This document shows positions 43,357 through 51,560 of a DNA stretch of 64,000 bases, in pieces; the stretch's first letter is position 1, and each line of letters begins with the position of its first letter. The stretch lies in the NCBI GenBank assembly GCA_944323045.1, contig CALUQX010000008.1:24156-88155 (forward strand), given 5' to 3'. This DNA is from Candidatus Gastranaerophilales bacterium. GTDB taxonomy: Bacteria > Cyanobacteriota > Vampirovibrionia > Gastranaerophilales > Gastranaerophilaceae. The translations under genes were made by a program, and so were the position numbers. The notes under the pieces are model-generated. The model searched no databases, was not told where the DNA came from, and worked only from the letters and a program-made list of their open reading frames with translations.

Positions 43357-45068
43357 TCAAGACAAACCGCGAGTGTGCTGCTGTGGTTGCGGTAGTCGTA
43401 GGTCCAGTACGTGAGGGTAGAGCCGAAGTAGCGGTAGTACGCGTCGTGGCTGCTGTACTCCTGCCCAGACCAAACATAGAATTGATTATTAGAATATGGT
43501 GAGGCTGAGAGGAATTGGGAGGCTTTCGTTGTGTCTAGGACTAGGTTATCTGTATAGCCGCTGGAGTTTATACTGTCTGTTCCATATACATATTTTGCTA
43601 GCTGCGTTAGCTGGTCTTGGCTTGGCATGTTTGCCTTCTTTCCGCCGCATGCTTTTACTGCGCCCACAAAATAATCACCTCCGTTATAACATGCATAGAC
43701 GTCTATTTCTCCATTATCCTTCGCCTCGGTACATGCAGAATATGATAAAGCTCCGTATTCTGCTGGAGATATAATTTTCGTTATGCACATTGTATCTTTT
43801 AATTCAGGTATCAAGCAGCCTTCTACGCCGGCTAACTGGTCTACATTTATATTTTTTATATCTTTACCATTTGTATTTGGATTTTTATTCCCTGACAAAT
43901 CATATAATATTGCCATAGATTTTGAGGTCGCCGCAAACTGATTATTATATGGGTCTTGTGTTGCATTCGGATTGTAGGCAATAATTGCATTTACACCATT
44001 CGCAAACTGCACAGCAACTGTATCAGTCTCCCAATCCAGACCGAATGCTGATGCGTCTGTTACTTTTGACATGTCCACAGGTTCTTCATCTGCACTCCAA
44101 ATAACTTCCTTGTTAAAGCATTTTGTAATATTGTCATTATCGCAGACTCTTGTGATTTTAATATATTTTTTCAACTCATTCACAAAGTCCATGGTTGAAG
44201 AATAACCTGCCAATTTTTCCTCGGTGTTCATCTGGCGAGTTGCCACAAGTAATCTGTTTTCAAAAACTTTTTGTCCACTTTCCCATGCCTTCTCATTGTA
44301 GTTCTTTACTAGGCTTGGTATCGTTATCGCCGCTACTACGCCAATTATTGCAAGCGTTATGAGGGTCTCGGCTAACGTAAACGCAACTTTAGAAGACGTT
44401 AAGTCCTTTTCATTTTTTAGTCCACGTAACTCTTCTGTTTTTCTCGATTTTAATAAGTTGTCATTCTGAACTCGTTTCAGAATCTGGCACTCGTCACAAT
44501 TGACGGCTGTTTGGGTATTCAAGTCATCGACCCCTGCCACATTGGCTAGACCCTGAAACAAGTTGTATCGGATTATTCGGGCACTCACAGCCAAAGCACT
44601 CCGCTTCATTTTGCCTTCGCAAAATTTCGCTTCGTTTGGCTGTTTGATCATACGGGCTGGGTTTGCTGCGCAAACACGGCGCCCTTCCGAAAATCCTCCA
44701 GGGTGACGGTTTTGAGTTTGGTGGGGGTGATTGGAGTTCTTTAGCAGCCACTCAGTGTATAAATGCGGACTGGTCCGACCCCCTCCTGAAATTTCTAGCC
44801 TCTCTCCGTTCGGCAACAAATTTCTTCCTCCCCCGCGGAGAGGAATTGAGAGATAACGTAATGGATTTTTTCCTCGCCCCTTGAGGGAGAGGATAGAAAG
44901 GCTTGACGAACACTGTGAGTTTAGCCTTTCTTGGTGAGGGGTCATTTGCTCACTGCGTTCGATACCTCGCAATTTTTTGCTGTTGCGTTCTGGCACAATA
45001 TTTATTCTCTCTTTTTTACCTGCTATTAATGCTGTTATGTTAAATCTGTTTTTCACTGCTATCATCAT
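43350..45068 (-). CDS. Pseudopilin B, C-type-lectin-like tail with DGR-like variable region
   Basis: 572 residues in the open frame. The prepilin signature AFTLAETLITLAIIGVVAAI starts near residue 228; residues before it are encoded by repeat DNA (for example ILKRVQNDN) with no ATG close to the signature, so the true start is uncertain (ATG 45068 or an internal GTG/TTG). The body matches pseudopilin A closely (AGYSSTMDFVNELKKYIKIT, NPNTNGKDI, paired Cys). The tail from FYVWSGQE to LAVCLDH is lectin-like and its codons (43371-43457) are 24/29 NNC. Divergent from the XRE gene at 45158. Probable diversified pilus adhesin; inferred. Confidence 0.75.
   Translation of the reverse strand: MMIAVKNRFNITALIAGKKERINIVPERNSKKLRGIERSEQMTPHQERLNSQCSSSLSILSLKGRGKNPLRYLSIPLRGGGRNLLPNGERLEISGGGRTSPHLYTEWLLKNSNHPHQTQNRHPGGFSEGRRVCAANPARMIKQPNEAKFCEGKMKRSALAVSARIIRYNLFQGLANVAGVDDLNTQTAVNCDECQILKRVQNDNLLKSRKTEELRGLKNEKDLTSSKVAFTLAETLITLAIIGVVAAITIPSLVKNYNEKAWESGQKVFENRLLVATRQMNTEEKLAGYSSTMDFVNELKKYIKITRVCDNDNITKCFNKEVIWSADEEPVDMSKVTDASAFGLDWETDTVAVQFANGVNAIIAYNPNATQDPYNNQFAATSKSMAILYDLSGNKNPNTNGKDIKNINVDQLAGVEGCLIPELKDTMCITKIISPAEYGALSYSACTEAKDNGEIDVYACYNGGDYFVGAVKACGGKKANMPSQDQLTQLAKYVYGTDSINSSGYTDNLVLDTTKASQFLSASPYSNNQFYVWSGQEYSSHDAYYRYFGSTLTYWTYDYRNHSSTLAVCLDH
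43371..43457 (-). other. Candidate DGR variable region (29 codons)
   Basis: In coding order the codons are 7 TAC, 4 AGC, 2 each of CAC, GAC, CGC, ACC, CTC, one each of TTC, GGC, AAC, plus only five non-C codons (GCG, TCT, ACG, TGG, ACA). Such NNC runs arise when adenines of AAC codons are randomised during mutagenic reverse transcription. Flanks are invariant type: TGG-TCT-GGG-CAG-GAG before, and GCG-GTT-TGT-CTT-GAC-CAT after. Confidence 0.65.
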
Positions 45069-45157
45069 GTGTCATTCAATGTTTATATGTGATATTCCAC
45101 ATATATAAACATATTAGCACATGTTATTTTAGCTGTCAATAATTTAGAATAGTAATT
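45069..45157. promoter_or_regulatory. Divergent promoter/operator of pseudopilin B and XRE
   Basis: A near-perfect inverted repeat, ATGTTTATATGTG (45079-45091) and CACATATATAAACAT (45098-45112) around ATATTC, lies in the 89-bp spacer. TAGAAT (45145-45150) seven bases before the XRE ATG is a plausible -10. The inverted repeat is the strongest operator candidate of the four pairs. Confidence 0.6.
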
Positions 45158-45376
45158 ATGAAAGACGTTAGATTATTGGCACTCGGGCATAAAATTAGAT
45201 TAGAACGCATGAAAAAAAATCTGGCGCAGGAACAGCTTGCGGAAATGGCTAAAGTTTCCATACGCACAATAAGTGATGTTGAACGGGGAATTTCAGATAT
45301 ACGCTACACAAACCTTTTTCAAATAGCTGAGGCGCTCGGGTTAACTATGTCTGAATTATTTGATTTTAAGTTATAA
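45158..45376 (+). CDS. XRE-family HTH regulator (partner of pseudopilin B)
   Basis: 72 residues, a single Cro/C1 HTH domain: LGHKIRLERMKKNLAQEQLA, then VSIRTISDVERGISDIRYTN and a C-terminal helix (FQIAEALGLTMSELFDFKL). The ending in L-F-D-F resembles the XRE of pair 2. Divergent from pseudopilin B across a palindromic spacer. ATG 45158 lacks a good ribosome binding site. A terminator follows 33 nt after the stop codon. Confidence 0.85.
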   Translation: MKDVRLLALGHKIRLERMKKNLAQEQLAEMAKVSIRTISDVERGISDIRYTNLFQIAEALGLTMSELFDFKL

Positions 45377-45408
45377 TTTTTTAAACCCTACAAAGGTCAT
45401 GAAAATAC

Positions 45409-45435
45409 AAAAGCCGGCTTTGAAAACCGGCTTTT
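45409..45435. terminator. Bidirectional intrinsic terminator (XRE / rpsI)
   Basis: AAAAGCCGG and CCGGCTTTT form a perfect 9-bp stem with a 9-nt loop between convergent genes; T or A tracts are built into the stem ends. It ends the ribosomal cluster on the minus strand. Confidence 0.8.
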
Positions 45436-45456
45436 GATATATAAAAAATACACATA

Positions 45457-45852
45457 TTAACGTTTTGAGAATTGGAAACGTTTTCTTGCGCGTTTGCGAC
45501 CGTATTTTTTACGTTCTTTAACACGTGGGTCGCGGGTCAGTAACCCTTCTAAACGTAAAACGTTTTTATATTCTTCATTCACTTGAACAAGTGCTCTTGA
45601 AATACCATGTCTGATAGCACCGCATTGAGCAACAATACCGCCGCCGACTGCTTTTACTCTAACATCGTATTTTTCCTGATTGTCTGTCAAGACAAGCGGT
45701 CTGTAAACTAACATTTCAATAGCAGGTCTATTACCAATATAATCTCTTAATTTTTTACCGTTAACAAAAATTCTGCCTTGACCTTTAACTAATTTTACAA
45801 CCGCGATAGAGGTCTTTCTACGTCCTGTTGCCATAACTTCATTATTAGCCAT
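45457..45852 (-). CDS. rpsI: 30S ribosomal protein S9
   Basis: 131 residues. S9 signature: GRRKTSIAVVKLVKGQGRIFVNGK, VKAVGGGIVAQCGAIRHGIS, RALV, and the C-terminal KERKKYGRKRARKRFQFSKR, whose final Arg reaches the P site of the ribosome. Its ATG overlaps the rplM stop codon by one base, the usual rplM-rpsI coupling. Confidence 0.97.
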   Translation of the reverse strand: MANNEVMATGRRKTSIAVVKLVKGQGRIFVNGKKLRDYIGNRPAIEMLVYRPLVLTDNQEKYDVRVKAVGGGIVAQCGAIRHGISRALVQVNEEYKNVLRLEGLLTRDPRVKERKKYGRKRARKRFQFSKR

Positions 45853-46295
45853 TAGTTGTTACCTCCTTCTTTTTCAAGAACAATCGGTTTTTGTGCAGCA
45901 TGCGGATGTTCAGCTCCATTGTATACTTTAAGTTTAGTAAACTGTTGATCGCCCAAAGTATTGTGTTGCAACATACCTTTTACTGCTTTTTCGATTAGCA
46001 ATCTTGCGTCTTTTTCACGTAATTCTTTTACGCTTGCTGATTTCAAGCCACCCGGATAACCGGTATGGTGATAATAAATTTTATCAGTTTCTTTATTGCC
46101 TGATACACGAACTTTTTCTGCATTAATAACGATTACAAAATCACCGGTATCAACGTTTGGAGTGTATTCAGGTTTATTTTTACCTCTCAAAATATTAGCG
46201 ATTCTGGTAGCTAATCTGCCGAGAATTTCACCGTCAGCATCAATCAAATACCATTTTCTTTCTACTTCCAGAGGTTTTGCTGAATAAGTTTTCAT
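45852..46295 (-). CDS. rplM: 50S ribosomal protein L13
   Basis: 147 residues. L13 motifs: [52 protein letters not shown] and [29 protein letters not shown]. It is an early-assembly large subunit protein. GGAG is upstream of ATG 46295. It sits between truA and rpsI, a gene order shared with cyanobacteria. Confidence 0.97.
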   Translation of the reverse strand: MKTYSAKPLEVERKWYLIDADGEILGRLATRIANILRGKNKPEYTPNVDTGDFVIVINAEKVRVSGNKETDKIYYHHTGYPGGLKSASVKELREKDARLLIEKAVKGMLQHNTLGDQQFTKLKVYNGAEHPHAAQKPIVLEKEGGNN

Positions 46296-46319
46296 GCTTT
46301 ATCTCCATATATTTTAATT

Positions 46320-47090
46320 TTAGTAATCTACTTTTACAAGCGTCAGACCGTAAGGACTGACTGTTTTGCCCGCTTTTTTGCGGTCTTTTGCCTCCAGTAC
46401 ATTTTTCATATGCTCTGGCGGCAGGTTGTGCCCTTCTATTTCTAAAAGGGTACCGACAATAGTTCTTACCATATTGTATAGAAACCTGTTTCCTGCAATA
46501 TTAATAACAACTCTGTCGCCGACCTTTTCGGCTTGCACCGTTTCAATAAAACATACCCTGCTCGGGTTCAGCGTTCCGGAACTTTTGAAACTAGAGAAAT
46601 CATGTTCGCCTAAAAGATAATTCAAAGATTTTTGCATTCTTTCAATATCTATGTCAAACTTCACTCTCATCAAATCACCGTCAAAGGCATTATGTGATTT
46701 TCGGGTTATAAATTCATACCTGTAATGACGACTTTTTGCCGATTTTTGAGCGTGAAACGACTTGTCAACCAATTTCATCTCAGATACTGAAATGTCATCG
46801 GGCAAAATTTCATTCAACGAATAGAGAAACTTTGAAGCAACAAATTGTTTATCTGTGTCAAAATGAACAACTTGCCCGTATGCATTTACGCCTTTATCTG
46901 TTCTTCCGGAGAAGTATGTTTTAACCGGTCGTTTATTATTTTCATCTGCGGTATTCCCGCATATCAATGTTCGAAGTGCTTTTTCAAGTTCACCCTGTAT
47001 TGTCAAAGCTTTTTCCATACCATTTTCAAACTGAATTTGACTTCCGGCATAGTTTTTGCCGACATACTGAACCTGAAGTGCATAACGCAT
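46320..47090 (-). CDS. truA: tRNA pseudouridine(38-40) synthase TruA
   Basis: 256 residues. Catalytic Asp in GRTDKGVNAYGQVVHF, plus YEFITRKSHNAF and AGNRFLYNMVRTIVGTLLEI typical of TruA. It modifies uridines 38-40 in the anticodon arm of many tRNAs. It starts 3 nt after rplQ ends, so it is translated from the ribosomal operon. An extra short insert (GNTADENNKRPVKTYF) is slightly longer than usual. Confidence 0.96.
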   Translation of the reverse strand: MRYALQVQYVGKNYAGSQIQFENGMEKALTIQGELEKALRTLICGNTADENNKRPVKTYFSGRTDKGVNAYGQVVHFDTDKQFVASKFLYSLNEILPDDISVSEMKLVDKSFHAQKSAKSRHYRYEFITRKSHNAFDGDLMRVKFDIDIERMQKSLNYLLGEHDFSSFKSSGTLNPSRVCFIETVQAEKVGDRVVINIAGNRFLYNMVRTIVGTLLEIEGHNLPPEHMKNVLEAKDRKKAGKTVSPYGLTLVKVDY

Positions 47091-47093
47091 GGA

Positions 47094-47522
47094 TTACACC
47101 AGTTGGATTAATGCCATTTCTGATGCGTCGCCGCGTCTCGGTGGTAATCTGAATATTCTTGTATAACCGCCTTCGCGATTTGAATATTTTTTACCTATCA
47201 CTACAAACAATTTTCTCAAAACTGTTTGAGATGCAAGTTTTTTATCTGCTTGAGGAGCATCAAAAACTTCGCCTGTTGCAAGGTCTATATAGCTGCCTGT
47301 TTCTTTATTGAAAATAAATTTTGCAGCCTGACGGATGTTATGCAAACCGCCCTTTTTGGCTAGAGTGATAATTTCTTCAGCATACGGACGCAATGCTTTT
47401 GCACGTGCCATAGTTGTTTTGATTTCACCGTGTACAAAAAGTTCAGTAGCTAAAGAACGCAACAAGGCTTTTCTCTGGTCTTGCGCTTTTCCAAGCGTAT
47501 GTTTTTTTGTCATGTGTCTCAT
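47094..47522 (-). CDS. rplQ: 50S ribosomal protein L17
   Basis: 142 residues starting MRH, as L17 normally does (AAGGA at 9 nt). Family stretch KALLRSLATELFVHGEIKTTMARAKALRP is clear; the middle contains a ~25-residue insert (GSYIDLATGEVFDAPQADKK) before LFVVIGKKYSNREGGYTRIFRLPPRRGDASEMALIQL. It contacts the peptide-exit region of the ribosome. Downstream of rpoA as in most bacteria. Confidence 0.96.
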   Translation of the reverse strand: MRHMTKKHTLGKAQDQRKALLRSLATELFVHGEIKTTMARAKALRPYAEEIITLAKKGGLHNIRQAAKFIFNKETGSYIDLATGEVFDAPQADKKLASQTVLRKLFVVIGKKYSNREGGYTRIFRLPPRRGDASEMALIQLV

Positions 47523-47563
47523 TTTTATTTTTCCTTATATTATTTTATCTTTTTGTTTTATTA

Positions 47564-48532
47564 TTAACCTATTTCTTCTTCCACTTCTGGATTTGGAGCA
47601 AGGTCTAAACCAAAGTGGTGAAGTCTTTCTATTACTTCATCAGATGATTTTTTACCGAAGTTTTTAATATTCAGTAAGTCATGTTCTGATTTTTTCAGCA
47701 ATTCAGCCATTGAATTAATGCTTGCACGTTTCAAACAGTTGTATGCTCTAACAGACAATTCCAATTCTTCAATTGTCATGCTAGGTACATTTGAATCATC
47801 ATCTTTTTCTTCATCAACTGCAGCAATTGGTGATACAGGCGGCTGACCTGCTATTGCTGATATTTGCATAAAATGTTCGATTAACAGGTTTGAAGCCTGA
47901 CTTAATGCATTAATTACATCTATAGATCCGTTTGACCAGATTTCCAAAGTCAATTTGTCAAAATCAATTGAATCGCCTACACGGGTGTTTTCTACATTGT
48001 AGCTTACACGTTTGATTGGCATGAATGTAGCATCGATAGGCAATACGTCGATTGCAACCACTTTAGAATCTCTAGGAACATCATTTGCAACATAGCCTTT
48101 GCCTGTTTCAACAATAATATCAGCGTGGAAGCTGCCGCCATCTGCTACTGTACAAATTAACCAGTCAGGGTTAACTACTTTTACACCGGCAGGCAGTTGA
48201 ATATCACTTGCCAAAACTGCACCAGGTTTATCAACATCTATTCTTAAATGCTGTGGTTCTTTTGAATCTGTTTTTACAACCAGACCTTTTAAGTTCAGCA
48301 TTACATCAATTACATCTTCTAAAACACCAGGTATTGCTGTGTATTCATGAGTTATACCTTCAATTCTGGCAGATGTTACTGCAGTTCCTTCAAGGCTTGA
48401 TAACAATACGCGTCTGAGTGAATTCCCGATTGTTGTACCAAATCCTTTTTCCAAAGGTTCTACGACAAATTTTCCGTACTGTGAACCGTCTGAATCTGTT
48501 GTTGTATTAACACATTTAATTTTCAATTCCAT
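47564..48532 (-). CDS. rpoA: RNA polymerase alpha subunit
   Basis: 322 residues. N-terminal domain for dimerisation and beta/beta' contact (FVVEPLEKGFGTTIGNSLRRVLLSSLEGTAV, AIPGVLEDVIDVMLNLK), an acidic linker (AVDEEKDDDSN) and the alpha-CTD (LELSVRAYNCLKRASINSMA through KKSSDEVIERLHHFGL) for UP elements and activators. Standard size. Lies between rpsD and rplQ in the alpha operon. Confidence 0.98.
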   Translation of the reverse strand: MELKIKCVNTTTDSDGSQYGKFVVEPLEKGFGTTIGNSLRRVLLSSLEGTAVTSARIEGITHEYTAIPGVLEDVIDVMLNLKGLVVKTDSKEPQHLRIDVDKPGAVLASDIQLPAGVKVVNPDWLICTVADGGSFHADIIVETGKGYVANDVPRDSKVVAIDVLPIDATFMPIKRVSYNVENTRVGDSIDFDKLTLEIWSNGSIDVINALSQASNLLIEHFMQISAIAGQPPVSPIAAVDEEKDDDSNVPSMTIEELELSVRAYNCLKRASINSMAELLKKSEHDLLNIKNFGKKSSDEVIERLHHFGLDLAPNPEVEEEIG

Positions 48533-48623
48533 GTTTTTTCTCCTAGTTGTTTAATTAACTATTTTGGATTTCTCCGTTTGGTGACTTTCAAGTTTTTAAC
48601 ATTTATTATCTAAGTGCTACACA

Positions 48624-49226
48624 TTATTTTGAATAGTACTCAATAACAAGTTGTTCTTTAAAGTCAGGATCTAATTCTTCTCTTTCAGGAATTCTATCGA
48701 ACGTAATTTTTAATGCATCTTTGTCGATTGTCATCCAGGCAGGAGCACAAGCCATATCGATAAGCTCTGTTACGCCTTTTACAAATGATGTGCTTCTTGA
48801 TTTGATTGTGATAACATCTCCGGCTTTTACAAGGTAAGAAGGTATATCAACTTTTTTATCATTTACAAGCACGTGACCGTGATTTACAATTTGTCTTGTT
48901 TGTTTACGTGTTACGCCTAAACCTGCTCTATAAAGAACGTTATCCAGTCTTGATTCCAGTAATTGTAAAAGAATTGTACCTGTTACGCCTTTTCTTCTTG
49001 CTGCTTCTGCGTAATATTTTGCAAATTGTTTTTCGCTAACCAGATATGTAAATCTGATTTTTTGTTTTTCTGCTAAGTGAAGTGCATATTCAGAAAGTTT
49101 TTTTCTAACTGCACCGTGTTGACCTGAAGCTGTTTGACGCATTGAAGAAGTTAATTTTCTGTTAGAAAGGTCATTAACTTTCTTGTTGCGGAATAATTTG
49201 TTGTTAGGTCCTGTATATCTAGCCAT
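48624..49226 (-). CDS. rpsD: 30S ribosomal protein S4
   Basis: 200 residues. S4 fold with the RNA-binding S4 motif (LLESRLDNVLYRAGLGVTRKQTRQIVNHGHVLVN) and an N-terminal arm lacking the zinc-binding cysteines, the Cys-minus form. It nucleates 30S assembly and often autoregulates the alpha operon. Presence of rpsD between rpsK and rpoA follows the general bacterial order; photosynthetic cyanobacteria usually lack it there. 90-110 bp spacers on both sides. Confidence 0.97.
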   Translation of the reverse strand: MARYTGPNNKLFRNKKVNDLSNRKLTSSMRQTASGQHGAVRKKLSEYALHLAEKQKIRFTYLVSEKQFAKYYAEAARRKGVTGTILLQLLESRLDNVLYRAGLGVTRKQTRQIVNHGHVLVNDKKVDIPSYLVKAGDVITIKSRSTSFVKGVTELIDMACAPAWMTIDKDALKITFDRIPEREELDPDFKEQLVIEYYSK

Positions 49227-49338
49227 TTTTTTCTCCTTTTACTTGTGCGGGGCATCTATGGTTTGCTTATTTGGCTGTAAGCAAGCCCCCGCGTCTACAA
49301 CATTTCTTGCCGGACAGAATCCAGCTTTTTGTTAACCG

Positions 49339-49725
49339 TTATACACGGCGTTTTTTAGGCGGACGGCATCCGTTGTGAGGGATTGGTGTTACATCTTTAA
49401 TCAATGTAATTTCCAAGCCTGCAGCCTGAATCGCTCTGATTGCAGTTTCACGACCTGAACCCGGTCCTTTAATGTGAACTTCAACCTTTTTCATACCTTG
49501 ATCGATTGACTTTTTAGCAACCAGTTCTGCTGCTGATTGAGCAGCAAACGGAGTGCCTTTTCTTGCACCTTTAAACCCGGTTGCACCTGCTGTTGCCCAT
49601 GCAATAGCATTACCTTGAGTATCTGTTGAAGTTACTATTGTATTGTTAAAGGTAGATTGTATATGTACAACACCCTGCAATACATTTTTCTTTTCTTTTT
49701 TCTTTGTTTTTTGTGGTCTTGCCAT
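49339..49725 (-). CDS. rpsK: 30S ribosomal protein S11
   Basis: 128 residues. Signature: [40 protein letters not shown] and the end [26 protein letters not shown]. It lines the mRNA exit path near the platform. Preceded by a spacer of 210 bp containing two copies of a 52-bp repeat, so the operon is interrupted by repeat DNA but not by a gene. Confidence 0.97.
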   Translation of the reverse strand: MARPQKTKKKEKKNVLQGVVHIQSTFNNTIVTSTDTQGNAIAWATAGATGFKGARKGTPFAAQSAAELVAKKSIDQGMKKVEVHIKGPGSGRETAIRAIQAAGLEITLIKDVTPIPHNGCRPPKKRRV

Positions 49726-49772
49726 TTTAATTATCCTTTACATTTTAATTAATATAAATTTTTTATAACAGT

Positions 49773-49928
49773 CCGAAACAAGTTCGGGATAAGATATCCG
49801 TAAGGCTCACTTACGTTCGCCAACATTAATCTTGTACTATTCTCAAATTCAATTTTCAATTCGTCTATTTGAGATCCCGAAACAAGTTCGGGATAAGATA
49901 TCCGTAAGACTCACTTACGTTCGCCAAC
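49773..49928 (-). repeat. Two 52-bp direct repeats in the rpsM-rpsK spacer
   Basis: Copies at 49773-49824 and 49877-49928 differ at one base. Each has CCGAA-acaag-TTCGG (the same palindrome core as 2959-2979) followed by ATAAGATATCCGTAAG and CTCACTTACGTTCGCCAAC. They lie within the ribosomal transcript, where they form hairpins in the RNA. Confidence 0.85.
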
Positions 49929-49935
49929 GGCTATC

Positions 49936-50301
49936 TTACTTTTTCTTAGCTACTGCGCCGTTTTTCTTGCCGCGGCGTGTTCTTGCATTTGTCTTTGTTC
50001 TCTGACCTCTGCAAGGCAGGTTGCGTTTGTGGCGCAGCCCTCTGTATGAACCGATTTCTTGTAAACGTTTAATGTTCATTGTCACTTCACGTCTCAAGTC
50101 ACCTTCTATATGATAGTTTGCTAATTCATTTCTTAACAATTTGATATCTTCATCTGTCAAATCGTCTGTTCTTAAGTCAGGTGATATACCTGTTGCTGCC
50201 AGAATCTTTTTACTTCTGGTTGGTCCTATACCATAAATATAGGTCAATGCTATTTCCATTCTTTTGTTACGAGGTAAGTCTACCCCTGATAGTCTTGCCA
50301 T
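49936..50301 (-). CDS. rpsM: 30S ribosomal protein S13
   Basis: 121 residues: [20 protein letters not shown] at the start, [42 protein letters not shown] near the end. It sits in the head of the 30S subunit and contacts tRNA and L5. Follows rpmJ after a 195-bp spacer that contains only repeat-like DNA (a GAGTTCGCA...GCAAACTC hairpin near 50464-50488). Confidence 0.97.
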   Translation of the reverse strand: MARLSGVDLPRNKRMEIALTYIYGIGPTRSKKILAATGISPDLRTDDLTDEDIKLLRNELANYHIEGDLRREVTMNIKRLQEIGSYRGLRHKRNLPCRGQRTKTNARTRRGKKNGAVAKKK

Positions 50302-50496
50302 TTTTGAATTTTCTCCTTTATTTCTTGTTGTTAGATTTTTTTGGGTAAGAGGCTTAAATACTTCCTCTCCACCTGCTGATGAGTGCCCGCAGGTTCGGCA
50401 GAAATTGAATCAGGTTGTTGTTTGTGGCTCTACAGTCATATATACTCTGCTGTGCGCCGCATTGAGTTCGCATGTGCTCGCAAACTCAAGCAAAAA

Positions 50497-50610
50497 CTAA
50501 CCCTGTCTTTGTTTGTGTTTTGGATTTTCGCAAATTACTGCTATTCTTCCTTTTCTTTTAATACATTTGCATTTGTCGCAAATCGGTTTTACTGATGATC
50601 TTACTTTCAT
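50497..50610 (-). CDS. rpmJ: 50S ribosomal protein L36
   Basis: 37 residues, too short for routine ORF listing. Sequence begins [20 protein letters not shown] and ends with [17 protein letters not shown], matching L36 with its zinc ligands (Cys-x2-Cys ... Cys ... His: C11, C14, C27, H32). AAGGAAAAACAAAATG-type ribosome binding site. Position between infA and rpsM is the conserved bacterial order. This is the C+ (zinc) form. Confidence 0.96.
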   Translation of the reverse strand: MKVRSSVKPICDKCKCIKRKGRIAVICENPKHKQRQG

Positions 50611-50644
50611 TTTGTTTTTCCTTTATTTTCTGTGCTTAATTTTT

Positions 50645-50860
50645 CTATTTGAGGCGGAAGGTTATTCTTCCTCTGGTTAAATCATACGGTGTCATTTCAA
50701 CTCTTACTCTGTCACCTGGTAATATTCTTATAAAATTCTTTCTAATCTTGCCTGATATATGTGCCAGTATCTCGTGGTCGTTTTCCAATTTCACTCTGAA
50801 CATGGCATTTGGCATGGATTCTATAATGGTACCTTCTATTTCTATGACGTCTTTTGACAT
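50645..50860 (-). CDS. infA: Translation initiation factor IF-1
   Basis: 71 residues, OB fold: [60 protein letters not shown]. It occupies the A site during initiation. GAGG is seven bases before the ATG. It is the first gene of the visible cluster; secY, adk and map, which often precede it, are not upstream, where non-coding DNA begins. Confidence 0.97.
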   Translation of the reverse strand: MSKDVIEIEGTIIESMPNAMFRVKLENDHEILAHISGKIRKNFIRILPGDRVRVEMTPYDLTRGRITFRLK

Positions 50861-51286
50861 ATTTTCCTCATTTTTTGATACTTAAGTATTTATATTTGTC
50901 TTTAAAATCGGCTTTGTGTAATCTGCTGCCCTTTTTGCGGACAAACATGTGTTGATTTTATCACACTATATTTATCATATCCGGAAAATAAATGTTTGCA
51001 AGTGATTATAAGTGTTTTTAATACAAAAATATTACATGCATTTTCGATTGTTTTTATAAAAAAGGCACTCTATCCCTCATTTATTGATAGTTTAAAACTG
51101 CCGTTACATTTAACTTTCAGCGTTTTTTGTAAATTTTTCTTAATATTTTAAATATTTTCATTTTTAATTTAACAAAATATGTTGCGCATGATTGGTACTG
51201 CATTCTGAATCTAAAGTACGACTTTCTTAGCCAATATATTTAATTTATTTGTACTAGATTTTTTCTACATATTATTTAAAAGGGTG
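50861..51286. other. Intergenic region upstream of infA
   Basis: About 425 bp with no gene. On the minus strand TGATAAAAT (near 50955-50963) is a possible extended -10 for the infA operon. The remainder is AT-rich and featureless by eye; no riboswitch or ribosomal leader motif is recognised. Confidence 0.4.
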
Positions 51287-51520
51287 ATGTTTATTCTGAT
51301 TTTATCTGCCATAATCTCTTTATCGCTAAAAAATTGGTTACAGGTTATTGCAATGAATTTACATGAAGAATGCTTATTAAGATATTTACAAAATCCGGAT
51401 GAATTATCCTATTCGACACAGGTATTAAAACTGAACAATTTTATACTTGAAAAGCAATTTTTGCTGAAAAATTTTGTTGCCAAGTCATCTTTAATCAATT
51501 ATACTAAACATGCTGAATAG
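51287..51520 (+). CDS. Small hypothetical protein
   Basis: 77 residues if ATG 51287 is used, or 55 residues from ATG 51353 (MNLHEECLLRYLQNPDELSY, with AGG at 8 nt). The first part of the longer form is hydrophobic (LILSAIISLSLKNW) and could be a membrane segment. The rest is Leu/Lys/Asn-rich and helical. It precedes the CHASE2-GGDEF gene by about 40 nt in the same direction. No family recognised; coding status is plausible but not certain. Confidence 0.4.
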   Translation: MFILILSAIISLSLKNWLQVIAMNLHEECLLRYLQNPDELSYSTQVLKLNNFILEKQFLLKNFVAKSSLINYTKHAE

Positions 51521-51560
51521 GTGTGTGTCCTGAAGATACAACATACTTTGAGGGTTGGAT

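Noticed and set aside
44524..44884. Frames of 73-75 codons overlapping the pseudopilin B leader
   Set aside because: They are alternative-frame translations of repeat DNA; whether even the main frame is translated here is uncertain.
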